DNA of 64,000 nucleotides from Mytilisepta virgata (Eukaryota; Mollusca; Bivalvia; Mytilida; Mytilidae). Made by a program: the position numbers and the translations under genes. Position 1 is the first letter of the stretch, and the number at the start of each line of letters is the position of its first letter. Positions 10,252 to 25,200 of the stretch are shown piece by piece. The stretch is from contig CM051514.1 in the NCBI GenBank assembly GCA_028015205.1, positions 8,370,001 through 8,434,000 of the forward strand, read 5' to 3'. The notes beneath the pieces were generated by a model. The model saw only the letters and a list, made by a program, of their open reading frames with translations, was not told the origin of the DNA and ran no database searches.

Positions 10252-13200
10252 CTGTAAATCAAAATTCATGAAAAGTTAGATTAAAGTATATTTAGATATG
10301 AATTGAATATTTCTATCAGAGCCCCAGATATTTTTTTTGAATCAGGGTTAACTACCTCCTTTTCAGGTGAGTACTTTAACCTCCAAACAGCAGGACTAAG
10401 GGGTAAAATGAGAAATCAACGAGCAAAACGCATTTACAGGGTAACCAGATTGAAACATTTGCATTAAAGCCACAATTACTGGTTGTCACTTCAATAATGC
10501 AACTTACATGTTAAACTAGGGGCTCACCTGAGCCTGTATTGCTCACCTGGATTTTATTAGGACATTACAAAATGTAAGCTCTTTTGTATCCACAAGGCTT
10601 TTAAAGAAACACAAAATGTCAAGTAATCTTGACATTTGACCTTTGACCTAAAAAAGGTAAATCATTTGCATTTGTCCTTCCATATGAGATACTTGCCAAC
10701 TTTGCTTTAAGTCTACACATTAGTTCTTGAAAGAATGACAAAAAAAGTCTTTTCCATATGGATTCAATGGAAACTTTGAACAGCCACAGCTGTTGGTTGA
10801 TAAAATGAATCTCAACCGAAAGTGGACTGTTTGTAGAGGGTACCGTCGTCATCAATATTGCAAAGTTTCAAAGCATTTCATAATCTAATTTCAGAGGAGA
10901 AGATTTTTTAAAATTGCCCAATAAAAACCAAAGATGGCCTCTGGAAGCCATGCTGTTCCTCCAACCGGAACCAAAGGTACACAGTTGGTAGAGGTCCTTC
11001 CATAAATCATTCCTGTAAACTTTGCTTAAGTAAAGTCAAGAAATACCAAAGGGATATTCGAAGGAGAGAAAAATCGTAACAACTGACAAACTCCGGAAAA
11101 CAACAAAGACAAGACCAAAACAATACATGCACTACAATTAAAAACTAAAAAAGTATGAACAACATGGACCACCACCCACTTAAATCTGCCCATTAGTTCC
11201 TGAGCAATTGACAAAAAAAACCCTTTCCCATTTTGATTCCATGGAAACTTTGGACAGCCCCAGGCGTATGTTGAGTGGATGAATCTCAACAGAAAGTGGA
11301 CCATTTGTAGAGGGTATATTTGACACCAATCAGGCAAAGTTTCAAAACATTTCAGGATAGTTTCAGGAGAAGATTTTTGAAAAATCTGCCCATTAGTTCT
11401 TGAGCAATTGACAAAAAGGTCTTTTCCCATATGCTTTCAATGGAAACTTTGAAACTTATTGTCATCAATTCTGCAAAGTTTCAAAACATTTCACACTGTA
11501 GTTTCAGAGGAAAAGGTTTTTGAAAGTTGGCCAATAAAAATCAAAAAATGGCTTCTGGCAGCCATGTTGTTCATCCATCTGGAACCAATGGTTGAATATT
11601 TGTAGATGTCCTTTCAAACATCATTCCTACCAAGTTTGGTTAAATTCCACCAAGCAGTTTTAGAGGAGAAGATCAAAATGTGAAAAGTTTACACAAAGTG
11701 ATGACATAAGCTCACATGGCCCAATGTGAGTTTTGACACTTTGATTTTTGAAACCTCTGCTTAACTACTGCAGAAAGTATAAACCATAAGTCTTAATTGT
11801 AGGTATTGTATGTGCAAAGCTATTAAATTTTAAACAAGAGGCTCCTAGGAACCTGTATCGCTCACCTGGTTTACAAATAGCCCAAACATTTAAAGACTAG
11901 CCTGTCTATTTTGCCCTTTGAAGATGAAATCATAAATCTTTGTAGAAGACCTCAAACATATTATTTGTACCAATTAACAAAGCTTTGGATTTGGTAACAA
12001 AAATTGCCAATGGCAATGTTTTAGCCATATCAAGAATATTTGAGGACACTTTGTGGAGGACTTCACAACAATCATTTGTACCAAGTTACAAATCATTTGC
12101 ACTTATAGTTTCAGAAGATTTTTAAAGTTTCAGTTAATCAGTAACAAGAATTGCCCATGGCAGCTATGATTTTTGCTGGATCAAGTCAAAAATGTGTGAG
12201 TCTTCCAAGGAAGACATGTGTGGTCTGCATACATGAAAAGCTACATTTCAACCAATCACTCATAAAACTTAGTATAAAAAAATCATTGACAGTGAAGACG
12301 TATGTGTAGCAGGAGATGAGAAGGTACAAGGATACCACTATATATGTAACATGGCTTTGCCAGGTGAGCTAAAAAGTTAACGCTGTCGCCGCCGCCAGAA
12401 AGTAATACCTATATATCGCCTTCGCGACTTTTTGTCGCAGGCGAGACAATTACATTAATAAAACTTCCATTTTCAATTTTTACCCGAACTCCTATCACAA
12501 TAATAAAACTTTTTTTTTCACACAGGCAGCGATCGCAATAATTAAACCTCGCAACTTTGCCTAGGGTAGAATAATCGTAATAATGAGTGCATGCAAAATT
12601 TCTGAATTTACAGTAATGGAGAATTGTACTTACATTAGGATAGGGACAACAAGAATAACCTCCCTCACTTGTTTTACAGCAGACATTTGTATCTGGACAT
12701 GTGGTCACTCCATCTGGACAAGTCAGTGTGGTCATCTGAAATTGTTCACCAGACACATGGTCACAGCTACTTGTATTTAGATTACACTTGGTGTTGTGTG
12801 GACAACAGTGAAGATGATCTTCACAACAAACTGCCTGAGGTGTAAATACAATAATATGATAAAGTTGTCATTTGTTAAAATTTTACACATTTTAAACAAG
12901 GATCGGGCATATTTAAAATTTAAAAGGGTTCAAACTTTTGGAGAAATGTGTCACATTTGTATGATTTTACTCAAAATCAATTAGTTGTACACAAAAAATC
13001 GAAACCAAAAGTGGATCATTTGTAGAGGGTATTGATGTCATTAATCCTGCAAAGTTTCAAAACATTTCATAATGTAGTTTCAGAGGAGAAAATATTTGAA
13101 AATTGGCCATGTTGTTCATCCAACTGGAACCAATGGAGGTTCATTTGTAGAGGTCCTTACATACATGTACATCATTCCTACCAAGTTTGTTACAATCCAC

Positions 13201-16200
13201 TAAGTAGTTTCAGAGAAGATGATCAAAATGTGAAAAGTATATGGACGACGAACGATGGATGACGGATGCACAGTGATGAAATAAGCTCACATGGCCTATA
13301 CGAAAGGTGACCAAAAAATTTCAAAATTGTCTGAAGAAAATTTAAATATTTCGGAGATTTATCATAAAAATTTATAATTAAAGGATAAGAAATAACCTCA
13401 TGAAAGCATTCTGAAAAAAAAAATGGAAACTCATTTATGGCCACTGAGTGTATAAGATTTAATGAAATAAAACAAAATGCACACTTTCCAATACATGTCT
13501 CATATAAAATTATCCTCTGTTTGCCACAGACGTTTTTGAAATTCGACCAATGAGGAAAAAGAATGGCAGCTATGTTAGATTTCTAACCAAGACAATATAT
13601 GCAAAATTGCCCATGATGGACATATATATGAATGAGACGAAATATGCAAATTTTTCCATAGATCTCAAGTTTCAGTTATTGAACTGATTTACATGTAAGT
13701 TGGAAAACAATAGAGTGCTTCTACATTATTTTCCTAAAATGTTTTTGCATTTTTTATTCTACGGTTTTTATTCATGTCGAAAGACCTTTGTTTGCCATGT
13801 TTTATTCAAATTGATAAAAATACAACATGCAGGTCAGTTTATTATTTTCCATGCACCACCATGCATATTTATTTCCCCCATTTGTCCATGTTTATATCCA
13901 TATTGTATGAGACTAAAAAAAATTACAACTCCTCAAATCATAATACAAATTATGAGCTAAAAATGCATTTTTAAGTAAAAAAATATAAAATACTTGTAAT
14001 ATAAAGATACCTGTGACAAAGGACAGCATGCATATGTAGAATCTTTCTGCTTACAACAAGTCTGTCCATTTTTACAAACAGATACATTATCAGAGCAAAT
14101 TACTAAGTCCAATGTAGCTTGTATTTTAGTAAGTGACATGCTTCTGTTATTTTTTCTCATACACTTCCCAGAAGCCACATCACAGGTGGTTCCCTCAGGA
14201 CAGCAATGATTTCCATCCTTACAACATACTGCCTGTAAAATATAAAATCTTGATTAAGCCATAATGAGAATAAATACATTTAACATACATGTATTTTGAA
14301 AAATTGAAAAAAAAAGGATGCAATATGAAGTACAGCAATTAAAGAATACCGGGTACAAAGAAAAGCAACACAAACTAGAGGCTTTTGCATCAAAATTGGT
14401 ATCAATGTACATAACTAAAAAAATATGGTTCTTCGATCTTCTTGAGAGGAATTCCGTATTTGGAGCCAATATGTATTTTATCAGGAAACCCCATATAAGA
14501 CAGAAAGTAGGGAATATAACTACAAGTTTTGCCTTCCAAATAAGGATCTGCTATAAACCATCTATAAACAAAGCTATGTGTGAGAGAGTCGCACCTTAGC
14601 TTCTAAACAATTCTAAAATTTTATAAACAACAGAATATTAATATGAAACAAGTATACAAAGATAAATAAACCTACTTTTGGTATGGGACAGCAGCCATAG
14701 TTTCCAGTTGTTAGTTTACAACAAGTTTGACCAGATTTACATTCTGAAGTTCCATCTGGACAAACAACATTTTTACTTATGGCAGGAATCTTTTCAAACC
14801 AGTCTACAATTGTCAAATCTCCACGGTTACACTTCCCAGAACCAGTATCACATGTTGTTCCCTCAGGACAACAATGTTTTCCATCTTTACAACAAACTGC
14901 CTGTAAATATATATTTGTTTAGTTTGTTTAGTTGGGGTTTAACGCCGTTTTCAGCACATTTGGCCATTTCGTGGCGACCAGTTTTTATTGGTGGAGGAAG
15001 CCGGAGTACCCGGAGAGAATCACCGACCTTCGGCAGGAAAATTGGCAATCCTTGTTAATTAGGATCGGAGTCGAACACACCCCGCCACAGGTGAGACTCG
15101 AACTCACACCCCCAGTATTGACAGGCTAGTGATCATTAGTAGTCATGACGAACTACCTAGACCACTCAGCCACCAAGGCCCCCTGTAAAAATATAAAATC
15201 CATTTTGAGCAAAAAAGTAGGTTTGACAATATAAGCTTCTTAATATAAACATACTTTTGGAAAGAATTTTGCAAAATTGATTAAAAAGCCCAGTAATATG
15301 AATTTTACAGAGAATAAAAAACAAACTAGAGGTTTCCATGAGCCTGCAACACTCATCTGGCAAAAGATTATTGGTGCTATTCGCTGTTGATATTTCAAAC
15401 ATGATTTTGAAGTGGGACCGTCTAAGGAATACTTCAACAAAGATTTGTCTAAAATATTTTCAGAGGTTTTTTTGGCTATATTTTCCAATATTACGTAATG
15501 GCAGCAATACTGGTCCAAGGTTAGGAATCATGATTGCATCAATCAATAACTTGAGAGAATCAAGTTTACACATCACACATCAATAATCTTCTCCAAAAAA
15601 CTATTATTACTACATGTACAATATTATAATACACAGAACACTTTAAAGTATTCAGTACGCAAAGATAAATAAACCTACTTTTGGTATAGGACAGCAGCCA
15701 TAGTTTCCAGTTGCAAGTTTACAACAAGTTTGGCCAGATTTACATTCTGAAGTTCCATCTGGACAAACAACATTTTTACTAATGGCAGGAATCTTTTCAA
15801 ACCAGTCTACAACTGCCAAATCTCCACGGTTACACTTCCCAGAACCAGTATCACATGTTGTTCCCTCGGGACAACAATGTTTTCCATCTTTACAACAAAC
15901 TGCCTGTAAAAACATAAAATCTATTTTTAGCAAAAATGTAGGTTTGACAATATAAGCTTATTGAATTTTATTTTTGGAAAGAAGTTTGCAAAACTCTTTA
16001 AAAAGCCCAGTAAGAACAGCAATATGAATTTTACTCATCTGGAAAAAGATTATTGGTAATTTTTGCCGGTATTTTTCTGAAACACTGGCTATATTGTTGC
16101 ATATTCTTGAAATGATTTTAAAGTGGGAATGTCTACGGAATACCGTATTTTCCTGCCTATAGGCCGAGACTTTTTTACTTTAAAATGACCATTTTACCAT

Positions 16201-19200
16201 TAGAAGTCACTGGAGAAGTATCAATTAGACCTATAGTTCACATAGACTTATAGTCAACAAAATACAATACTTCAACAAAGATTTGTATAAATTGCCTCTG
16301 ACAATATTTTCAGGTTTATTTCGCTATATTTTCTGATTTTACGTAACGGCAGCAATACTGGTCCAAGTAAAGTCAAGAAATACCAAAGGGATATTCGAAG
16401 GAGGGAAAAATCTAAACAACTGACAAATTCCGGAGAACAACGAAGACAAGATAATAACAATACATGCACTACAATTAAAAACTAAAAACATATGAACAAC
16501 ATGGACCCCACCAAAAAACCTAGGGGTAGGCTCAGGTGCTCTGGAAAAGCAGGCAGTCTCTGCTTCCTGCAGGACACCTGGCATGTTGCCCATTTCAAAT
16601 CTGGTATAAGGAAGGAATAACATCAATGGAACAGATCAATTTTCATTTGGGAAACAGTTTTTCCATACCTGTCAACCAAGTCATGATGATGTCCATAAAA
16701 CTTTAATAAGAATGACTCCAACTTAGGAGCAACATACCCCTGTCTGTGCAACTTTTCTGTTAGGAGCCGGGCTCTGTCCAGGAAGTCAATGTATATGTCA
16801 CAAGGTCTGGAATAACGTATGAGTTGTGAAATATAGACTCCATACCCCGGCGCTTCTGGAATATTGCCACTGAAAAAAGGGAAGTTGACAATTGGAAAGT
16901 CAAAGTCATCCCGTTTGTCGTAAAGTTTTGTATTCAACCTTCCTCTGGTGTCAATTTCGAGGTGAAGGTCAATATAAGATGCAGGCTTGGCAGTGTCTGT
17001 GGTATCCTTAATTTCAAGCTCATTTGGATAGATGAAAGAAATTCCCAAAACGTGAATTGTTGAGTGATAAAACATCATCTGTGTTTGGAATCATGATCGC
17101 AACAGTCGTCAATTTGAGTGAATCAAGTTTACATATCAATAACCTCCTTCAAAAACTATTATTACTATAATATTATAGTACACAAAACACTTTAAAATAT
17201 TCAGACACAGAACACTTAAAAATATTCAGTATGCAAAAGGTAAATAAACCTACTTTTGGTATAGGACAGCAGCCATAGTTTCCAGTTGCTAGTTTACAAC
17301 AAGTTTGGCCAGATTTACATTCTGAAGTTCCATCTGGACAAACAACATTTTTACTTATGGCAGGAATCTTTTCAAACCAGTCTACAACTGTCAAATCTCC
17401 ACGGTTACACTTCCCAGAACCAGTATCACATGTTGTTCCCTCAGGACAACAATGTTTTCCATCTTTACAACAAACTGCCTGTAAAAACATAAAATCCATT
17501 TTTAGCAAAAATGCAGGTTTGGCAATATAAGCTACTTAAACATAATTTTGGAAAGAATTTTGCAAAATTCTTTAAAAAGCCTAATAAGAACAGCAATATG
17601 AATTTTACAGAGAAGAAAAACAACACTAGAGGCTTCCCATAAGCCTGCATCACTCATCTGGCAAAAGATTATTGGTGCTATTCGCTGGTATTTTTTCAGT
17701 AACACTGGCCATATTGTTGCATAGTCTTGACATGATTTTGAAGTGGGACTGTCTAAGGAATACTTCAACAATGATTTGCCTCAATATTTTTAGAGGTTTT
17801 TTTGGCTATATTTTCCAATATTACGTAATGGCAGCAATACTGGCAGCAACACTTTATAGTGTTCAGTATGCAAAGATAAATAAACCTACTTTTGGTATAG
17901 GACAGCAGCCATAGTTTCCAGTTGCTAGTTTACAACAAGTTTGGCCAGATTTACATTCTGAAGTTCCATCTGGACAAACAACATTTTTACTAATGGCAGG
18001 AATCTTTTCAAACCAGTCTACAACTGTCAAATCTCCACTGTTACACTTCCCAGAACCAGTATCACATGTTGTTCCCTCAGGACAACAATGTTTTCCATCT
18101 TTACAACAAACTGCCTGTAAAAACATAAAATCCATTTTTAGCAAAAATGTAGGTTTGGCAATATAAGCTTCTTAAATTTACTTTTGGAGAGAATTTTGCA
18201 AAATTCATTAAAACGCCCAATAAAAACAGCAATATGAATTTTACAGAGAAGAAAAACAACACTAGAGGTTCCCAGGAGCCTGCAACACTCATCTGGCAAA
18301 AGATTAATGGTGCTATTTGCTGGTATTTTTTCAGTAACACTGGCCATATTATTGCATAGTCTTGACATGATTTTGAAGTGGGACCGTCTAAGGAATACTT
18401 CAACAATGAATTGCCTCAATATTTTCAGACATTTTTTGGCTATTATTTCTATTTTTATGTAATGGCAGAAATACTGGTCCAAGGTTAAGAATCATGATCG
18501 AAATGGTCGTCAACTTGAGTGAATCAGGTTAACATATCAATATTCTCCTTCAAAAACTATTATTACTATAATATTATAGTACATAGAACACTTTAAAGTT
18601 TTCAGTATGCAAAGATAAATAAACATACTTTTGGTATAGGACAGCAGCCATAGTTTCCAGATGCTAGTTTACAGCAAGTTTGACCAGATTTACATTCTGA
18701 AGTTCCACCTGGACAAATGACATTTTTACTAATGGCAGGAATCTTTTCAAACCAGTCTACAACTGTCAAATCTCCACGGTTACACTTCCCAGAACCAGTA
18801 TCACATGTTGTTCCCTCAGGACAACAATGTTTTCCATCTTTACAACAAACTGCCTGTAAAAACATAAAATCTATTTTTAGCAAAAAAGTAGGTTTGACAA
18901 TATAAGCTTCTTAATATAAACATACTTTTGGAAAGAATTTTGCAAAATTGATTAAAAAGCCCAGTAATATGAATTTTACAGAGAATAAAAACAACACTAG
19001 AGGTTTCCATGAGCCAGCATCACTTATCTGGCAAAAGATTAATGGTGCTATTTGCTGGTATTTTTTCAGAAACACTGGCCATATTGTTGCATAATCTTGA
19101 CTTGATTATAAAGTGGGACCGTCTAAGGAATACTTCAACAATGAATTGCCTCAATATTTTCAGATATTTTTTGGCTATTATTTCTATTTTTACAATGTAT

Positions 19201-22200
19201 GTAATGGCAGAAATACTGGTCCAAGGTTCAGAATCATGATCGCAATGGTCGTCAACTTGAGTGAATCAGGTTAACATATCAATATTCTCCTTCAAAAACT
19301 ATTATTACTATATAATATTATAGTACATAGAACACTTTAAAGTTTTCAGTATGCAAAGATAAATAAACATACTTTTGGTATAGGACAGCAGCCATAGTTT
19401 CCAGTTGCTAGTTTACAACAAGTTTGACCAGATTTACATTCTGAAGTTCCATCTGGACAAACAACATTTTTACTAATGGCAGGAATCTTTTCAAACCAGT
19501 CTACAACTGTCAAATCTCCACGGTTACACTTCCCAGAACCAGTATCACATGTTGTTCCTTCAGGACAACAATGTTTTCCATCTGTACAACAGACTGCCTG
19601 TAAAAACATAAAATCCATTTTTAGCAAAAAATGTAGGTTTGACAATATAAGCTTCTTAAATTTACTTTTGGAAAGAACTTTGCAAAATTCCTTAAAAAGT
19701 CCACTAAGAACAGGAATATGAATTTTACAGAGAAGAAAAACAACACTAGAGGTTTCCATGAGCCAGCATCACTTATCTGGCAAAAGATTAATGGTGCTAT
19801 TTGCTGGTTTTTTTTCAAAAACCCTGGCCATATTGTTGCATAGTCTTGACATGATTTTGAAGTGGGACCGTCTAAGGAATACTTCAACAAAGATTTGCCT
19901 CAATATTTTCAGAGGTTTTTTTGGCTATATTTTCCAATATTACGTAATGGCAGCAATACTGGTCCAAGGTTAGGAATCATGATTGCATCAGTCAATAACT
20001 TGAGTGAATCAAGTTTACAAATCAATAATCTTCTCCAAAAAACTATTATTACTATAATATTATAGTACACAGAACACTTTATAGTGTTCAGTATGCAAAG
20101 ATAAATAAACCTACTTTTGGTATAGGACAGCAGCCATAGTTTCCAGTTGTTAGTTTACAACAAGTTTGGCCAGATTTACATTCTGAAGTTCCATCTGGAC
20201 AAACAACATTTTTACTAATGGCAGGAATCTTTTCCAACCAGTCTACAACTGCCAAATCTCCACGGTTACACTTTCCAGAACCAGTATCACATGTTGTTCC
20301 CTCAGGACAACAATGTTTTCCATCTTTACAACAAACTGCCTGTAAAAACATAAAATCCATTTTTAGCAAAAATGTAGGTTTGGCAATATAAGCTTCTTAA
20401 ATTTACTTTTGGAGAGAATTTTGCAAAATTCATTAAAACGCCCAATAAAAACAGCAATATGAATTTTACAGAGAAGAAAAACAACACTAGAGGTTCCCAG
20501 GAGCCTGCATCACTCATCTGGCAAAAGATTAATGGTGCTATTTGCTGGTATTTTTTCAGTAACAATGGCCATATTATTGCATAGTCTTGACATGATTATA
20601 AAGTGGGACCGTCTAAGGAATACTTCAACAATGAATTGCCTCAATATTTTCAGACATTTTTTGGCTATTATTTCTATTTTTATGTAATGGCAGAAATACT
20701 GGTCCAAGGTTAAGAATCATGATCGCAATGGTCGTCAACTTGAGTGAATCAGGTTAACATATCAATATTCTCCTTCAAAAACTATTATTACTATAATATT
20801 ATAGTACATAGAACACTTTAAAGTATTCAGTATGCAAAGATAAATAAACCTACTTTTGGTATAGGACAGCAGCCATAGTTTCCAGATGCTAGTTTACAAC
20901 AAGTTTGACCAGATTTACATTCTGAAGTTCCATCTGGACAAACAACATTTTTACTAATGGCAGGAATCTTTTCAAACCAGTCTACAACTGTCAAGTCTCC
21001 ACGGTTACACTTTCCAGAACCAGTATCACATGTTGTTCCCTCAGGACAACAATGTTTTCCATCTTTACAACAAACTGCCTGTAAAAACATAAAATCCATT
21101 TTTTGCAAAAAATGTACGTTTGACAATATAAGCTTCTTAAATTTACTTTTGGAAAGAACTTTGCAAAATTCCTTAAAAAGTCCACTAAGAACAGGAATAT
21201 GAATTTTACAGAGAAGAAAAACAACACTAGAGGCTTCCCATAAGCCTGCATCACTCATCTGGCAAAAGATTATTGGTGCTATTCGTATTTTTTCAGAAAC
21301 ACTGGCCATATTGTTGCATAGTCTTGACATGATTTAGAAGTGGGACCGTCTAAGGAATACTTCAACAAAGATTTGCCTCAATATTTTCAGGTTTTTTTGG
21401 CTATATTTTCCTATATTACGTAATGGCAGCAATACTGGTCCAAGGTTAGGAATCATGATTGCATCAGTCAATAACTTGAGTGAATCAAGTTACAAATCAA
21501 TAATCTTCTCCAAAAAACTATTATTACTATAATATTATAGTACACAGAACACTTTATAGTGTTCAGTATGCAAAGATAAATAAACCTACTTTTGGTATAG
21601 GACAGCAGCCATAGTTTCCAGTTGCTAGTTTACAACAAGTTTGGCCAGATTTACATTCTGAAGTTCCATCTGGACAAACAACATTTTTACTAATGGCAGG
21701 AATCTTTTCCAACCAGTCTACAACTGCCAAATCTCCACGGTTACACTTTCCAGAACCAGTATCACATGTTGTTCCCTCAGGACAACAATGTTTTCCATCT
21801 TTACAACAAACTGCCTGTAAAAACATAAAATCCATTTTTAGCAAAAATATAGGTTTGGCAATATAAGCTTCTTAAATTTACTTTTGGAGAGAATTTTGCA
21901 AAATTCATTAAAACGCCCAATAAAAACAGCAATATGAATTTTACAGAGAAGAAAAACAACACTAGAGGTTCCCAGGAGCCTGCATCACTCATCTGGCAAA
22001 AGATTAATGGTGCTATTTGCTGGTATTTTTTCAGTAACAATGGCCATATTATTGCATAGTCTTGACATGATTATAAAGTGGGACCGTCTAAGGAATACTT
22101 CAACAATGAATTGCCTCAATATTTTCAGACATTTTTTGGCTATTATTTCTATTTTTATGTAATGGCAGAAATACTGGTCCAAGGTTAAGAATCATGATCG

Positions 22201-25200
22201 CAATGGTCGTCAACTTGAGTGAATCAGGTTAACATATCAATATTCTCCTTCAAAAACTATTATTACTATAATATTATAGTACATAGAACACTTTAAAGTT
22301 TTCAGTATGCAAAGATAAATAAACATACTTTTGGTATAGGACAGCAGCCATAGTTTCCAGATGCTAGTTTACAGCAAGTTTGACCAGATTTACATTCTGA
22401 AGTTCCATCTGGACAAATGACATTTTTACTTATGGCAGGAATCTTTTCAAACCAGTCTACAACTGTCAAATCTCCACGGTTACACTTCCCAGAACCAGTA
22501 TCACATGTTGTTCCCTCAGGACAACAATGTTTTCCATCTTTACAACAAACTGCCTGTAAAAACATAAAATCCATCTTTAGCAAAACGTGTAGGTTTGACA
22601 ATATAAGCTACTTAAACATAATTTTGGAAAGAATTTTCAAAATTCTTTTAAACGCCCCAATAAGAACAGCAATATGAATTTTACTGAGAAGAAAAACAAC
22701 ACTAGAGGTTTCCATGAGCCAGCATCAATTATCTGGCAAAAGATTATTGGTGCTATTCACTGGTATTTTTCAGAAACACTGGCCATATTGTTGCATAGTC
22801 TTGACATGATTTTAAAGTGGGACTGTCTAAGGAATACTTCAACAAAGATTTGTATAAAAATAACAATCCAAAGATACTAATATTAGATATAGTAAATTTA
22901 TACTATGTTGTATACGACACATTTCAAGGAGTTACCTCTCATCAGCAGCATTAAAACTGAAACATTTGGAAGACCAAAAACCAAACTTATATTAAACAAG
23001 AAGTACTCAACCAAAAATACCGAAATAGGAAGCCAAATTTCAGCTAAGGAGATCTACCATGTGCAATACAAGGAATGAACCCTTAATATTTCTATTATTT
23101 TTGAATTTTGCTAAATACTGGTAATTTCTGTAACAAATCAATGAATAATCATTTCAGACAAGTCTGACGACTGGGTTGGCGAATACCCTCGTGGACCTAG
23201 GGTCCACCAGCAGAGGCATCACCCCAGGAGTTTCAAAATAACAATCCAAAGATACTAATATTAGATATAGTAAATTTATACTATGCTGTATACGACACAT
23301 TTCAGGGAGTTACCTCTCATCAGCAGCATTAAAACCGAAACATTTGGAAGACCAAAAACCAAACTTATATTAAACAAGAAGTACTCAACCAAAAATACCG
23401 AAATAGGAAGCCAAATTTCAGCTAAGGAGATCTACCATGTGCAATACAAGGAATGAACCCTTAATATTTCTATTATTTTTGAATTTTGCTAAATACTGGT
23501 AATTTCTGTAACAAATCAATGAATAATCATTTCAGACAAGTCTGACGACTGGGTTGGCGAATACCCTCGTGGACCTAGGGTCCACCAGCAGAGGCATCAC
23601 CCCAGGAGTTTCAAAATAACAATCCAAAGATACTAATATTAGATATAGTAAATTTATACTATGCTGTATACGACACATTTCAAGGAGTTACCTCTCATCA
23701 GCAGCATTAAAACCGAAACATTTGGAAGACCAAAAACCAAACTTATATTAAACAAGAAGTACTCAACCAAAAATACCGTAAACAGGAAGCCAAATTTCAG
23801 CTAAGGAGATCTACCATGTGCAATACAAGGAATGAACCCTTAGTATTTCTATTATTTTTGAATATAAATTGCTTCAATATTTTTGAGTTTTATTTTGGCT
23901 ATATTTTCTAATTTTACGTAATGGCAGCAACACTGGTCCAAGGTTAAGAATCATGATTGCATCAGTCAATAACTTGAGTGAATAAAGTTTACACATAAAT
24001 AATCTCCTCCAAAAAACTATTATTACTATACTATTATAATAAACAGAACACTTTAAAGTATTCAGTATGCAAAGATAAATAAACCTACTTTTGGTATAGG
24101 ACAGCAGCCATAGTTTCCAGTTGCTAGTTTACAACAAGTTTGGCCAGATTTACATTCTGAAGTTCCATCTGGACAAACAACATTTTTACTTATGGCAGGA
24201 ATCTTTTCAAACCAGTCTACAACTGTCAAATCTCCACGGTTACACTTCCCAGAACCAGTATCACATGTTGTTCCCTCAGGACAACAATGTTTTCCATCTT
24301 TACAACAAACTGCCTGTAAAAACATAAAATCTATTTTTAGCAAAAAAATAGGTTTGTCAATATAAGCTTCTTAACATAAACATACTTTTGGAAAGAATTT
24401 TGCAAAATTGATTAAAAAGCCCAGTAATATGAATTTTACAGAGAATAAAAACAACACTAGAGGTTTCCATGAGCCTGCAACACTTATCTGGCAAAAGATT
24501 ATTGGTGCTATTTGCTGGTGATTTTTCAGAAATGATTTGGAAGTGGGACATCTAAGGAATGCTTCAACAAAGATTTGTATAAATTGCCTCAATATTTTGA
24601 GTTTTTTTTTGCTATATTTTCTAATTTTAAAATAATGGCAGCAATACTGGTCCAAGGTTAGGAATCATGATCGCACCAGTCTTCAACTTGAGTGAATCAA
24701 GTTTACATATCAATAATCTACTCCAAAAATTTATTATAACTACATGTGAAATATTATAGTACACAGAAGACTTTAAAGTATTCAGTATACAAAGATAAAT
24801 AAACATACTTTTGGTATAGGACAGCAGCCATAGTTTCCAGTTGCTAGTTTACAACAAGTTTGGCCAGATTTACATTCTGACGTTCCATCAGGACAAACAA
24901 CACTTTTACTTATGGCAGGAATCTTTTCAAACCAGTCTACAACTGTCAAATCTCCACGGTTACACTTCCGAGAACCAGTATCACATGTTGTTCCCTCAGG
25001 ACAACAATGTTTTCCATCTTTACAACAAACTGCCTGTAAAAACATAAAATCCATTTTTAGCAAAAATGTAGGTTTGACAATATAAGCTTATTAAATGTTA
25101 TTTTTGGAAAGAAGTTTGCAAAACTCTTTAAAAAGCCCAGTAAGAACAGCAACATGAATTTTACTCATCTGGAAAAAGATTATTGGTAATTTTTGCTGGT

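Noticed and set aside
17532..22182. Repeated minus-strand frames of 60-114 residues beginning MDQY or MLKYS
   Set aside because: They lie in the introns of the array and repeat only because the introns were duplicated; they run into the exon acceptor with no family resemblance.
24121..24327. A 68-residue plus-strand frame (and equivalents at 17286, 24841, 27149, 27886) conserved opposite the array exons
   Set aside because: It is the antisense of granulin exons; conservation follows from near-identical exon copies, and it lacks its own start context or domain.
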